This document shows, in pieces, positions 19,501-28,053 of a DNA stretch of 64,000 bases (position 1 is its first letter; every line of letters begins with the position of its first letter). The notes below the pieces were generated by a model. The model did not search any database. It was not told the DNA's origin and was given only the letters and a program-made list of their open reading frames with translations. Source of the DNA: Sphingobacteriales bacterium (lineage in GTDB: Bacteria > Bacteroidota > Bacteroidia > Sphingobacteriales > Sphingobacteriaceae); assembly GCA_028288165.1 (NCBI GenBank), contig JAQBOG010000035.1:62001-126000 (forward strand), given 5' to 3'. A program made the position numbers and the translations under genes.

Positions 19501-21839
19501 TTATTGGCCTCCTTGTTAATTTCGCCAATCTGCTTGCCGGCAGCTGTGGTAGCATTGGTTTTAAAATCCGCTTCTGTTTTATTCAGTTGATTCTGCCAAT
19601 CTACTCTTGAATCATTTACTTGTTTTTGAGCAGTTTGCTGTGCCTTGTTTTGAGTAGTTTTAGATTTTATGGTTTCGTCATGAATCTGCTCGTCTGTTTT
19701 TGATTTTTCTTCGGCTAGCTGTTGTTGGTAAGCAATTTCTTCGCCTTGATATTTTTGAGTTTGTTCACCAATTTTTTGGTTAGCCTGTCCTGCAAGCGAA
19801 GCGTCAAGCCTTGCCGAAATATCTGGAGATCCCGTAAAACCAGCGGCTAATTGTGAAGTATTAACTCCATGAGGCTTTTTGATGCTGTGTTTAGCTTTCA
19901 GAACTCCAGGGCCAGGTTTCGGAATTACATTATTTTCGCCAAAATCATTTTGGATTTCTTTAGCGGCGTCGGCTTTAGCTTTTAGAAGGTCTGAGGTTTG
20001 TTCCTCCTGTTCTTCCGCAATGTTGTTTAAACCGGCTTCTCCAGTGAGCTCAACCTCTGGTGGACTCTCTAACTTTTCGGGTAAATCGTCGGTGTTTAAG
20101 GTGATATTATTTAGTTCGCTTTGAGCAGCACTAGAAATACTCCCTGAAGCCTGAGCCCCGGCAAACCGGGAAGTTAAGTTGGAAGGAACAAATCTGGCTG
20201 GCGCCGGAATGTTAACTTCTTCTAAAACAGGCGGCTCCCAACCTCCTTTACCTTCAAACGTGTTTTTTACAGAAGCATTTGCTTTTGGAGCAACATATTT
20301 TGTTTTACCCCCAGCATCTCCATACGGACTACCAGCACTTTCCGGCACAGTAGGCAGCAGTTTTGCTGCGTCGGCCTTTTGCATTTGCATGCTTTGGCCG
20401 GCCGCACCTTTTACTTCGTTTAAGGTTGCAGGAAGTTGACTTGCAGGAGTAGAAGGCAAGGTTGCCAGCAAATCACTTGGGTTAGCCGTTGCGGCTATTA
20501 CCGGAGGCTGTTTTGGGTCATTAGTAACACTGGCACCTTTCGCTCCCGGTTGTTTAGTTACATCTGCAGCAGGAGGGGTGTGGGGTTTTTTAGTGGTTTT
20601 ATTTTCTACAGCGGCAGGTTTATTAGCTTGAGGGGTGCTAGAAGCTGGTTTTGCTGCAGTATTGCTTGTTAAGGCATTACCTCCTGGTGTTGTAGTTGTG
20701 CTTGCAGTAGGCGTACTTTTTGGGGCAGCATTTCCTGGTGAATTGCCAGCTACATTATTTGAACTACTTATTTCGCGTTTTAAATAAATGGTTCCAGCCG
20801 GTGCCAAGTTGCCAGTATTAACCTTATTAGTAGGTTTATCATCTGGCGGCGGTGTTTGGGCTCCTTGCTGACTTTTTAAACCCAGCGATTCTTTTTTCTG
20901 TAATTTATCTATCAGCAAGTCGCTCTCTACAGGTAAACTTGTTGTTTCACTTACCGCATTTTCCGTATGATTAGCCGAGTTACCGGGCGCTAGTTTGGTT
21001 TGAACCGAAGTATTTTGAGCAACCGTATTTTGTTGCACAACATGCGTTAACTCATGCGCAAGCAGCCGCTTACCGTCATCGGTTTGCGGCTCATATTTGC
21101 CTTCATTAAAATAAATGTCTTTACCGGTTGTAAAAGCCTGAGCATTTAATTGCCGGTTCATTTGCACCGATTCTGGCCCTGAGTGGATTTTTACAGCACT
21201 GAAATCAGCACCAATCCTTTGTTCCATGAAAGATTGTGTACTGTTATCGATGCCAGAACCACTGCCACGACTGCTCTCAATATTGGAGGTTAATTCTTCA
21301 TTTACTTCAGAAGACTGTTCATCGCTTTTGGTTTGAACGAACGGAGTAATTGTTTCAGATAGTGGCTTTTTATGAATCTCTTCTTTCTCACATTCTGCAC
21401 ATTTCTCTTGAATAAAAACAGTACTGGTTTCCCTTTTTAATTGAACTAATTCCTCTTTTTCCTCTTCGGGTTTCTTTTGAATTTTCTCTTCCTTTTCACA
21501 TTCCGCACATTTCTCCTGGATAAAAACAGTGCCGGTTTCTCTTTTTAATTGAATTGGTTCATCCTTTTCCTCTTCCGGTTTCTTCTGAATTTTCTTTTCT
21601 TCCTCGCATTCCGCACATTTACGTTGCACAAAGTTCTGCTCAGGCATCCGCATTACTTTATCGGCAACCGAATCGGCTTCCCGCTCCAACGGATCATCCG
21701 GAGCGCCAACACTTAATTTGGTTTGAACAAATAGGCCAGCACCAGCTTCAGCCGGTAAAACATCGTTTAGGGGCAAGCTTTGCTTATGTGCGTTTGCAGC
21801 ACTGGCAACAACTGGTTCTGAAGCAACAGCCTCTTTCAC
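16548..21839 (-). CDS. DUF4157 (eCIS-associated) polymorphic toxin, 1763 aa, C-terminal REase-like nuclease domain
   Basis: KLSVGAPDDPLEREADSVADKVMRMPEQNFVQRKCAEC plus LLAHELTHVVQQ; long helical/TM central region; pre-toxin motif GHKLKSDREGHIVECTDCKVYEI; C-terminus VVDRVQVVEAKGGSADVGSKKVQGGKIAEQGTEPYLRETIREM; GTG start. Confidence 0.85.
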   Translation of the reverse strand: MKEAVASEPVVASAANAHKQSLPLNDVLPAEAGAGLFVQTKLSVGAPDDPLEREADSVADKVMRMPEQNFVQRKCAECEEEKKIQKKPEEEKDEPIQLKRETGTVFIQEKCAECEKEEKIQKKPEEEKEELVQLKRETSTVFIQEKCAECEKEEIHKKPLSETITPFVQTKSDEQSSEVNEELTSNIESSRGSGSGIDNSTQSFMEQRIGADFSAVKIHSGPESVQMNRQLNAQAFTTGKDIYFNEGKYEPQTDDGKRLLAHELTHVVQQNTVAQNTSVQTKLAPGNSANHTENAVSETTSLPVESDLLIDKLQKKESLGLKSQQGAQTPPPDDKPTNKVNTGNLAPAGTIYLKREISSSNNVAGNSPGNAAPKSTPTASTTTTPGGNALTSNTAAKPASSTPQANKPAAVENKTTKKPHTPPAADVTKQPGAKGASVTNDPKQPPVIAATANPSDLLATLPSTPASQLPATLNEVKGAAGQSMQMQKADAAKLLPTVPESAGSPYGDAGGKTKYVAPKANASVKNTFEGKGGWEPPVLEEVNIPAPARFVPSNLTSRFAGAQASGSISSAAQSELNNITLNTDDLPEKLESPPEVELTGEAGLNNIAEEQEEQTSDLLKAKADAAKEIQNDFGENNVIPKPGPGVLKAKHSIKKPHGVNTSQLAAGFTGSPDISARLDASLAGQANQKIGEQTQKYQGEEIAYQQQLAEEKSKTDEQIHDETIKSKTTQNKAQQTAQKQVNDSRVDWQNQLNKTEADFKTNATTAAGKQIGEINKEANKGNVDAKKHYDDANKEAAEKTAASKKEAEEEKKKSEEDSGGFFGWLADAASFVIDKLKKAVNFIFDKLRAALKWVFDKAKKLAMAVIELVRKAIVGLIKGFGAILKGFIDIAFAAFPTIRDAINAKIDSAVDTAVTATNEAFDKFKEIVAAIIDTFAEIVDTILAVVQEALNIALSVIEFIVVGFIKVMAFLNDIEKQYALFKYMIDGFLLIWDHPEILEEKAKEFLDPYIQDIPGSAEGEIKKALALVGLATAKHITGIMKYLTPSINHLIANWWSEAKKMIWFLIWPFAEGSPLWEDAPKLWRLIPQMWNDLWDGEFSKVIDGGLEWMQALNMTVGAFAGWIVIGGVVIGAILGGIFGVGVGAIPGAGAGFEVGIAIGEGIMISMIATETAVIAKAVYDLIDTDDDEIESAPTPPKEQTAGEVHAAEANAQEEGPRQYTSGQVKTGRDRILYAYQRIANSGLTLGIMVALLLLGAIGGKIAQGLMAGLKKIGTVLGKAFPTVAKGLKATAGALKESKFGQGASRTAKAFGEGRKTMKGKIGGVKEKLGFGEPEKPTVPKEELPGGPKTEVEPLPKEVEPITKPEPKAEPKAKTEAEAEAKAKSEPEAKTADQQKAEDFAKKAQNDEGVANRGETKDGHKLKSDREGHIVECTDCKVYEISHREMLRENPELAKELKEIRERMTKAPEDPAVMKDLEAFDEKVKKIEYESFSEGGKKARVMDLPDAEPGYHWRANGDGEPLYVKNGDTVGKQRVYDPATKSFKDFDGKAPRKIDVEAKYEPDPTSTKPKDRVEKIDTSGMKTEEAKALKETKLARDKALAERDKLAKGTDEYNQANKKVIDQSEKLGEQASDLAMKEKFGAKPDYTGKGSRTLDKVYTESVYVDPATGKVKVVDRVQVVEAKGGSADVGSKKVQGGKIAEQGTEPYLRETIREMKARGGEDAKIASKIEAALDEGRLDYYKVTQKVDANGNLLPVEIKQFKLK
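21380..21625 (-). repeat. Tandem 108-bp coding repeat (CAEC zinc-knuckle-like units)
   Basis: CAECE(E/K)E.KIQKKPEEEK.E..QLKRET.TVFIQEK, 36-aa period, two full copies plus a third CAECEKEE. Confidence 0.85.
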
Positions 21840-22000
21840 TTAAACGAGTTTATTGGTAAATATTGGTCTACAAAGACGTTGGCGGGGACACCAATATCGG
21901 GGTCGGGACACCAACTTAGGGGTTAACGTCGGGTCAATATATTGTATTCTTCAACTCAGTGCGGTGCCCTCACCAGTACCTTAAGTTTTAGAAGATTTGC

Positions 22001-22206
22001 TAGGATTTGCGTTAGGGATCGAAGTGAAAATCCTTTTTGCACCCTTCGCAAAAAGATTGCAACGAAGAGCCCGCCTGAACGCCCAAAAACTGTTTAATGT
22101 AAGGAATTTGGGCGTTTTAACACGCTTTCCACTATATCTTTTTGGCCTCCCAACCCGCTCGTCCGACCCGCCAAAAAGGATACCGCTACAATCGTTAACG
22201 CAATAG
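22001..22206. repeat. REP-like repeat copy 2 with a degenerate inverted partner
   Basis: 22001-22090 GATTTGCGTTAGGGATCGAAGTGAAAATCC...CCCGCCTGAACGCCC; 22107-22206 inverted degenerate copy ending ATCGTTAACGCAATAGC. Confidence 0.75.
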
Positions 22207-22229
22207 CATCCGTATTACAACCTGCGGAA

Positions 22230-23351
22230 TTAATCGGGAGTTTGGCCGCTTACACAATGAATGTATCTGGCCCAAGCATCGGCCACTAACCAATTATCGG
22301 CTTGTGAAGCGCTGCAATCGAAGATAGGGAAGTAGGTTTCGCCAGTCGGTTCACCAATTCCAGCAGCATGTGCCGCCTCATGAATCAGTGTCCGTGTTTG
22401 CTGTTCGGGGGTTGATCTAAAAAACCGATTACATAAATGTATTGGTAATCGGTTACCCGTAACGTATGCCACCCAACCCATGTCGCCTGTGCACTGAGTA
22501 ATTTCTGGTCCGATTTCTATGGATGTATCAGAGCCGAGCCGAGTCATAATCGAGCTAACTATTTCTACTATTTGATCGAAATTGACAATATCTGGCGCAA
22601 TAAGCCCTCGAACCCGTTGCAACTCCTCGGCTTGGCTGAAACCGGGCGAAGTTCCGTTAATTCTTAAATAGGCTAGATTTACACGATGAAAAGCCCTTGC
22701 TCGGGCATTACTAATAGCAGTTTGCCTTTGTGTTGCCTGACTAGGTGTTCGCTGCACCATTCTGTTTACACTATCGCCTTGTTGTATGGTATGAGTTAAT
22801 TCATGAGCAAGTAGTTTATTGCCTTCCATACTCTCGGTGTCAAGTCGCCCCGAATTAAAATATATATCATTGCCATGCGTAAAAGCCTTCGCCTGGATAC
22901 TTTCATTCATTTCGGCTGCCTGATTATCTGTATGAAGCCGAACTGATGAAAAGTTTGTACCGAAAGCATTCTCCATAAAATTCTGACTTCTTTGAGGTAG
23001 CGGTTCTCCATTACCTTTGGTAGCATTAAGTGACGATACTAAAGACGATGATGCTTGCCTTCCGGCATTGACACTTTCTGCTTTCCGCATCACAGAAGGG
23101 GTTTTCTCTTCCTCTTCGCAATGGTCACATTTACGTTGAATAAACGATTGCTGCGGCATACGCATTACTTTATCGGCCATAGCATCTGCTTCATGTTCCA
23201 TCGGATCATTCGTTGCGCCAACAGTTAGTTTTGCCTGGATGGGCACTCGACTCGCTGTTCCGGTCTCGAACGCATCATTTTGCTGCTGCTCATTTTGGTT
23301 GGAGATGGCAGACGGAGTAGTAACGGATTCTGACACAAGAGCTTCTTTCAC
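22230..23351 (-). CDS. DUF4157 protein with C-terminal M35/aspzincin-like metallopeptidase domain
   Basis: KLTVGATNDPMEHEADAMADKVMRMPQQSFIQRKCDHCEEEE; LLAHELTHTIQQ; second HExxH, TLIHEAAHAAGIGEPTGETYFP...NWLVADAWARYIHC; GTG start. Confidence 0.8.
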   Translation of the reverse strand: MKEALVSESVTTPSAISNQNEQQQNDAFETGTASRVPIQAKLTVGATNDPMEHEADAMADKVMRMPQQSFIQRKCDHCEEEEKTPSVMRKAESVNAGRQASSSLVSSLNATKGNGEPLPQRSQNFMENAFGTNFSSVRLHTDNQAAEMNESIQAKAFTHGNDIYFNSGRLDTESMEGNKLLAHELTHTIQQGDSVNRMVQRTPSQATQRQTAISNARARAFHRVNLAYLRINGTSPGFSQAEELQRVRGLIAPDIVNFDQIVEIVSSIMTRLGSDTSIEIGPEITQCTGDMGWVAYVTGNRLPIHLCNRFFRSTPEQQTRTLIHEAAHAAGIGEPTGETYFPIFDCSASQADNWLVADAWARYIHCVSGQTPD

Positions 23352-23375
23352 GTAAACAATTAGTTGATAAAAATT

Positions 23376-24764
23376 TTAAACATGGTTAATTATAAATGGT
23401 GGCTGAACTGAAGAGAAATCAATTGTAAATGGTACGTCGCCAGAAATGCCGGTTGCTTCAAATTGGGACATCGGCACCGTTGCTATTTGTTCTTTGCTTG
23501 TACCACAATTACCCGGACACAGATCAATGGTGTCCTTAACAGTATAATTAATTAGGGGAAAAACGGTTAGATTGTCAGAACTATCCCTTATAACAGTCGC
23601 TATACCACTCGCAAGTCTTTCATCATTAAAAGGGGAGGGTTGGGCACCCGATTTACAAGCGGTTTGATTGTCGCCTATTCCGCCAGCAAGGTTACCGGCA
23701 ATGTCACTTGGGAAATTAAAATCCATTTCATTTGCACCTCCCGCTTTGTTTATGGCGGCTATTTCTGCGCTAATTATGCTTTTCAAATCAACTACAGTCA
23801 CATTTACACCAGTAGGGAAAGATGGACGGGTGGCGCCTAGATTACGCTTTAATGCATTCACTAAAAAGCTTGTGGTAGTAGCGGTTGTTGGCGACGCTGC
23901 AAAGTCAGCACCAAATTTAGATGTGAGATTTTGCGGTGGTGAGCCGCCCATTAAGTATTCGCTCCAAAGCGGAACCACACGTGAATCTACAAATGCGGCA
24001 ATCCCCCCAAGCAGTATCCACATCATTTTATCACGTTGGCTTCTAGCAAAGTTTTCGCTTGTATAGGGTTGGCAAAAAGTTGCCGGACAACTGGAAGGAC
24101 CTCCGCAAGTGGTTGCATGAGGTGCTCCATCTCGTTGGTCTACATAATCTACTTTTGGATCTGAAGCCAACTGCCTTTGTACAGTATTTCGGTTAACTGC
24201 CTTCTGTTGCACTACATGGGTTAATTCATGTGCTAATAATTTTTTCCCTTCCGTAGCATGTGGTTGATATTGACCTTCATTAAAATAAATATCGGCGCCG
24301 GTGGTAAATGCTTTGGCGTTCAGATCACGATTTAATTGAATGGCTTCTGGATCTGTATGAATTTTTACGCCCGAAAAATCATTTCCAAAATGGCTGGACA
24401 TGAAAGAATTTGTTTGCTGATCTAGGGTAGAACCTTTTCCGGCAGCCGATTGAATAGTGGCAGAAGTGGATTCACTTACGGCAGATTGAGAATATCCATT
24501 TGACTTTTTTTGCAATTTTTCTTCCTTTTCACATTCATCGCACTTTCGTTGGATAAAAGAATTTTCTGGCGCACGCACTATTTGATCTGCAACGGAATCG
24601 GCTTCGTGTTCTAAGGGATCATCTGGAGAACCAACGGTTAATTTTGTTTGAATAGGTACTTGACTTGCTGTTTGGGTTTCTGATACATTATTTGGCCATT
24701 GCTGATTTTGGTTGGAAATTGCAGAAGGAGTAATTACAGATTCATTAACAACATGTTCTTTCAT
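23376..24764 (-). CDS. DUF4157 protein with uncharacterised C-terminal domain
   Basis: KLTVGSPDDPLEHEADSVADQIVRAPENSFIQRKCDECEKEEKLQKK; LLAHELTHVVQQ; C-terminus without HExxH. Confidence 0.8.
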   Translation of the reverse strand: MKEHVVNESVITPSAISNQNQQWPNNVSETQTASQVPIQTKLTVGSPDDPLEHEADSVADQIVRAPENSFIQRKCDECEKEEKLQKKSNGYSQSAVSESTSATIQSAAGKGSTLDQQTNSFMSSHFGNDFSGVKIHTDPEAIQLNRDLNAKAFTTGADIYFNEGQYQPHATEGKKLLAHELTHVVQQKAVNRNTVQRQLASDPKVDYVDQRDGAPHATTCGGPSSCPATFCQPYTSENFARSQRDKMMWILLGGIAAFVDSRVVPLWSEYLMGGSPPQNLTSKFGADFAASPTTATTTSFLVNALKRNLGATRPSFPTGVNVTVVDLKSIISAEIAAINKAGGANEMDFNFPSDIAGNLAGGIGDNQTACKSGAQPSPFNDERLASGIATVIRDSSDNLTVFPLINYTVKDTIDLCPGNCGTSKEQIATVPMSQFEATGISGDVPFTIDFSSVQPPFIINHV

Positions 24765-24802
24765 TAATTCCTAAAATTTAATGAAGCCAATTATAATTGA
24801 AT

Positions 24803-26305
24803 TTACGGCTTGCCTCTTCTTCTGGCAGCCACGCATTTATCAATATCTAGTCCTGCAACGCGACAAGCATCATCATCTAAGGGATGTTCGCCGGAGCCCA
24901 TAATTGATAATGGATTATCAAAACCCGGTGGCTTAGTTAATTGCACCGCAAACCAATGGAGCCTATCTTTAACAAGCATGGACTGATTTTTAGCATGAGA
25001 TTCTATGTAATTATAACGATCAATCGGGAAGGCTAGCATATGAAGTAACTCATGAGCAAGTGTAGTAGGGCTACCTGCCGACCAGTTATCGGCTGTCGTC
25101 CATCCTTCCTGGTGTACATTGGTTGTAAAGCTTTCTGGCTCATATGCATCTATAAACGTAATTGAAACGATGAATCCTTTGGTTGATGCTGCCTTTTCAA
25201 TTCCATCATGCATCAGCTTGATGTTTTTAACGTCATCTGCAGTTCCGGAGCCAGTTGGCTTCAGAAATACTTTGGCTCTTACTACAATATTTAGAGGATT
25301 TGAATTGTCTACTTCATAGGTACCACCACCAAATTTACCAGCCATTTTTTTCCAGTTCGCAGCAGGAACGGCATCGGCTGCCCGTTTTTCCATGTCTAAA
25401 TCTTTTACCGCTTCAGGCTTTGCTACCCGTGCTTTCTCTTCTTTTACAGCTTCTACAGTTACTGCGGTATTCTCAGCTACTACATCTCCAGCTGGCTTTT
25501 CGGGTGTGTCGAACAGATCTTTAAGTTTTCCTGCATAATACAAGCAAGCAGGCTTTTGCTTTGCGTCTACTATGATTTTGTCAGCTTCAGTTTTATCCAC
25601 TAGGGCACCATAAGCTGGAGTTGCCCTGATCCTGGTTATTAATCCATCATATAAGGGGTCGTTCTTAGCAGGATTAACGCAACGTCTTATCATTCCGTTT
25701 TCTTGCTGCACCACATGAGTTAATTCGTGAGCTAATAGTTTTTTCCCGTCGGTTGAGTGTGGCTGATATTGCCCTTCGTTAAAGTAAATGTCAGACCCGG
25801 TGGTAAATGCTTTGGCGTTCAGATCACGGTTTAACTGAACAGCTTCTGAATCTGTGTGAATTTTTACCGCTGAAAAATCATTTCCAAAACGGCTGGACAT
25901 GAAAGAATTTGTATGCTGATCGAGTGTGGAGCCCTTTCCTGCAGCCGATTGAATGGCTGTTGTGGTTGATTCACTAACTGTAGCCGGTGAATTTCCCTTT
26001 GCTTGAACTATCGGTGTGATGGAGTCAGAAAGATGTTTTTTTTGCAATTTATCTTCCTTTTCGCATTCATCACACTTTCGTTGGATAAAGGAATTTTCGG
26101 GCGTTCTGACTACTTGTTCAGCTACAGAATCTGCTTCGTGCTCGAGCGGATCATTGGGTGAACCAACCGTTAATTTTGTTTGAATTTTAAGTGGGGAGGA
26201 CGATTCTATGGGTTTTAAAGATTCATCCGACGATAAAGTTCTTTTATCGTTAGCTGCCGATGTTGCCGTTTTACCTCGGGAGGGAGAAGATGCAAGCTGT
26301 GGCAC
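24803..26305 (-). CDS. DUF4157 protein with C-terminal HELLH metallopeptidase-like domain
   Basis: Same N-terminal header; C-terminus PTTLAHELLHMLAFPIDRYNYIESH...NPLSIMGSGEHPLDDDAC; GTG start. Confidence 0.8.
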   Translation of the reverse strand: MPQLASSPSRGKTATSAANDKRTLSSDESLKPIESSSPLKIQTKLTVGSPNDPLEHEADSVAEQVVRTPENSFIQRKCDECEKEDKLQKKHLSDSITPIVQAKGNSPATVSESTTTAIQSAAGKGSTLDQHTNSFMSSRFGNDFSAVKIHTDSEAVQLNRDLNAKAFTTGSDIYFNEGQYQPHSTDGKKLLAHELTHVVQQENGMIRRCVNPAKNDPLYDGLITRIRATPAYGALVDKTEADKIIVDAKQKPACLYYAGKLKDLFDTPEKPAGDVVAENTAVTVEAVKEEKARVAKPEAVKDLDMEKRAADAVPAANWKKMAGKFGGGTYEVDNSNPLNIVVRAKVFLKPTGSGTADDVKNIKLMHDGIEKAASTKGFIVSITFIDAYEPESFTTNVHQEGWTTADNWSAGSPTTLAHELLHMLAFPIDRYNYIESHAKNQSMLVKDRLHWFAVQLTKPPGFDNPLSIMGSGEHPLDDDACRVAGLDIDKCVAARRRGKP

Positions 26306-26363
26306 TGAAGGGAATTGTTAATTATTAATTGTTAATGGTTAATTCGTTTGGTTGCTCCTTGTA

Positions 26364-26667
26364 GCATGCCTGCTCCCTCGATTTTAGGGGAGCTGTCCGC
26401 AGGACTGAGGGGTTGGAGTTTTCGGTTTGAGTTGGAGTTTGGTTTCGCTTCAAAAATTGCTACCACCCCCGACCCCTCCTAAAAACAGGAGGGGAGGTAT
26501 GGCTGGTATAGCAATGTTCACTAAAAAGCTCCTTATCGCATGCCTGCTCCCTTGTTTTTAGGGGAGCTGTCCGCAGGACTGAGGGGTTGGGATTTTCGGT
26601 TTGAGTTGGAGTTTGGTTTCGCTTCAAAAATTGCTACCACCCCCCGCCTTCCTAAAAACAGGAGGTA
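26364..26667. repeat. Tandem pair of dispersed repeats with imperfect terminal inverted arms
   Basis: 26364-26500 and 26538-26667: GCATGCCTGCTCCCT..TTTTAGGGGAGCTGTCCGCAGGACTGAGGGGTTGG...TTGCTACCACCCCC...CCTCCTAAAAACAGGAGG; half-copies at 43249-43295 and 43417-43469. Confidence 0.85.
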
Positions 26668-26679
26668 GTGCTAAACGTT

Positions 26680-28053
26680 TTACACCGTTTTCCCTTCCTT
26701 TCTGAATTCCTTCCTGATTCCTTCTAAAATATCATTTTGGCGAATTACGTTTTCTTTGCGATTAAGTGCCATGAGCGATGCATATTGAACTACGTTAATA
26801 ATCGAACCTCCGGCAAGCTCATATTTTTCGGCAATTGCATACAGATCTAAATCATCGGCTAGTTGACATTGATCGCTAAATGCTTTTTGCCACAAGGTGA
26901 AACGCTCGTGGCTTTTGGGCACCGGAAAATGAATGACTGATTGTAGTCGTCGGCCAAAGGCTTCATCTACATTGCTGCGCATATTTGATGATAAAATTAC
27001 TAAGCCGTTGTAATCTTCCAATCGTTGAAGGAGGTAGGCAATTTCCTGATTTGCGTATTTATCATGTGCATCAGAAATCGACGTTCTTTTGCCAAATAAA
27101 GCATCAGCCTCGTCAAAAAATAAAATCCAATTTTTATGTTCCGCCTTTGCGAAAACCTTTTCTAAGTTCTTTTCAGTTTCGCCGATGTATTTAGAAACAA
27201 CCATAGATAGGTCAACGCGGTACACATCTAAGCCGGCAAGTTTTCCAAACAAGCCGGCAGTAAGTGTTTTACCTGTACCTGGTGGACCATGAAAAAGTGC
27301 TTTATAGCCCGGTTTCAGTTGCTTTTTCATTCCCCATTCGTTCATCAGCTTGCTGCCATGTTCCAGCCAAATCTTAATGTCGTTCAGTTGCTGCATGGTG
27401 TGGTCATCTACTACTAAATCCTGCCATTCAAGGGTGGACGTAATTCTTTTTGCCGGAAAATCCATGCTGAAATTTGGCTTGCGAAGTTTACCACCGGTAA
27501 AGAGGTCTACATACTCGTCGTTAATTAATAGCTGACCACAAAATATGGGTTCATTGGCCGGGGAAGAGCCTAACCACAAAATGTTATGGATTTTAAATAA
27601 ATGATCTGCGTCAAAGAGCTGTTGCACCTGGAAACGTTTACTTAAATCGTTGCCAGCTATTAAGAACATGGCGGTTTCTCCTGTTGGAATAAAGCCACTA
27701 TGTGCAGCACCTTTTAAGCCGCCAAATTCGGTGTTGATACGATCTTTACTTTGATTTTTTGCAAAAAAAACATCTAAAACCTGCGGACAAACATGCGGTA
27801 ATAAGGCTAACATTAACATCAGCCGCTCCGAAAATGATAAATCGTAGAAGCGTATAAATTCCGTGTAAATGGATTCCCTTTCAGACAGCTCTGGTGCGGC
27901 AATCTCGTAAATAGAAGCTACCTCGCACTCTTCCCCGTAGTGAATTTTTAAACGTGTTTGTATAACTTTTTCAAACCAGTTAATTTCATCTAACAGATCG
28001 AGCGCATTTAAATGATATGCTTCTTTTTTTACTATGGGAACTTCGCTTACCAT
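26680..28053 (-). CDS. AAA+ ATPase of eCIS locus (Pvc15/Afp15-like)
   Basis: Walker A GPPGTGKT, Walker B ILFFDEADALFGKR, sensor/arginine finger DEAFGRRLQ. Confidence 0.92.
   Translation of the reverse strand: MVSEVPIVKKEAYHLNALDLLDEINWFEKVIQTRLKIHYGEECEVASIYEIAAPELSERESIYTEFIRFYDLSFSERLMLMLALLPHVCPQVLDVFFAKNQSKDRINTEFGGLKGAAHSGFIPTGETAMFLIAGNDLSKRFQVQQLFDADHLFKIHNILWLGSSPANEPIFCGQLLINDEYVDLFTGGKLRKPNFSMDFPAKRITSTLEWQDLVVDDHTMQQLNDIKIWLEHGSKLMNEWGMKKQLKPGYKALFHGPPGTGKTLTAGLFGKLAGLDVYRVDLSMVVSKYIGETEKNLEKVFAKAEHKNWILFFDEADALFGKRTSISDAHDKYANQEIAYLLQRLEDYNGLVILSSNMRSNVDEAFGRRLQSVIHFPVPKSHERFTLWQKAFSDQCQLADDLDLYAIAEKYELAGGSIINVVQYASLMALNRKENVIRQNDILEGIRKEFRKEGKTV

Noticed and set aside
21050-21070. 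DUF4157 HELTH motif as proof of protease activity for all four cargo proteins
   Set aside because: The motif belongs to the shared header; activity cannot be inferred, so only the additional C-terminal HExxH motifs were treated as payload evidence
16563-21859. Plus-strand ORFs opposite the 1763-aa toxin gene (e.g. 18313-18696, 18889-19476, 20179-20439)
   Set aside because: Antisense shadows of a long real ORF; low-complexity translations with no recognisable domain
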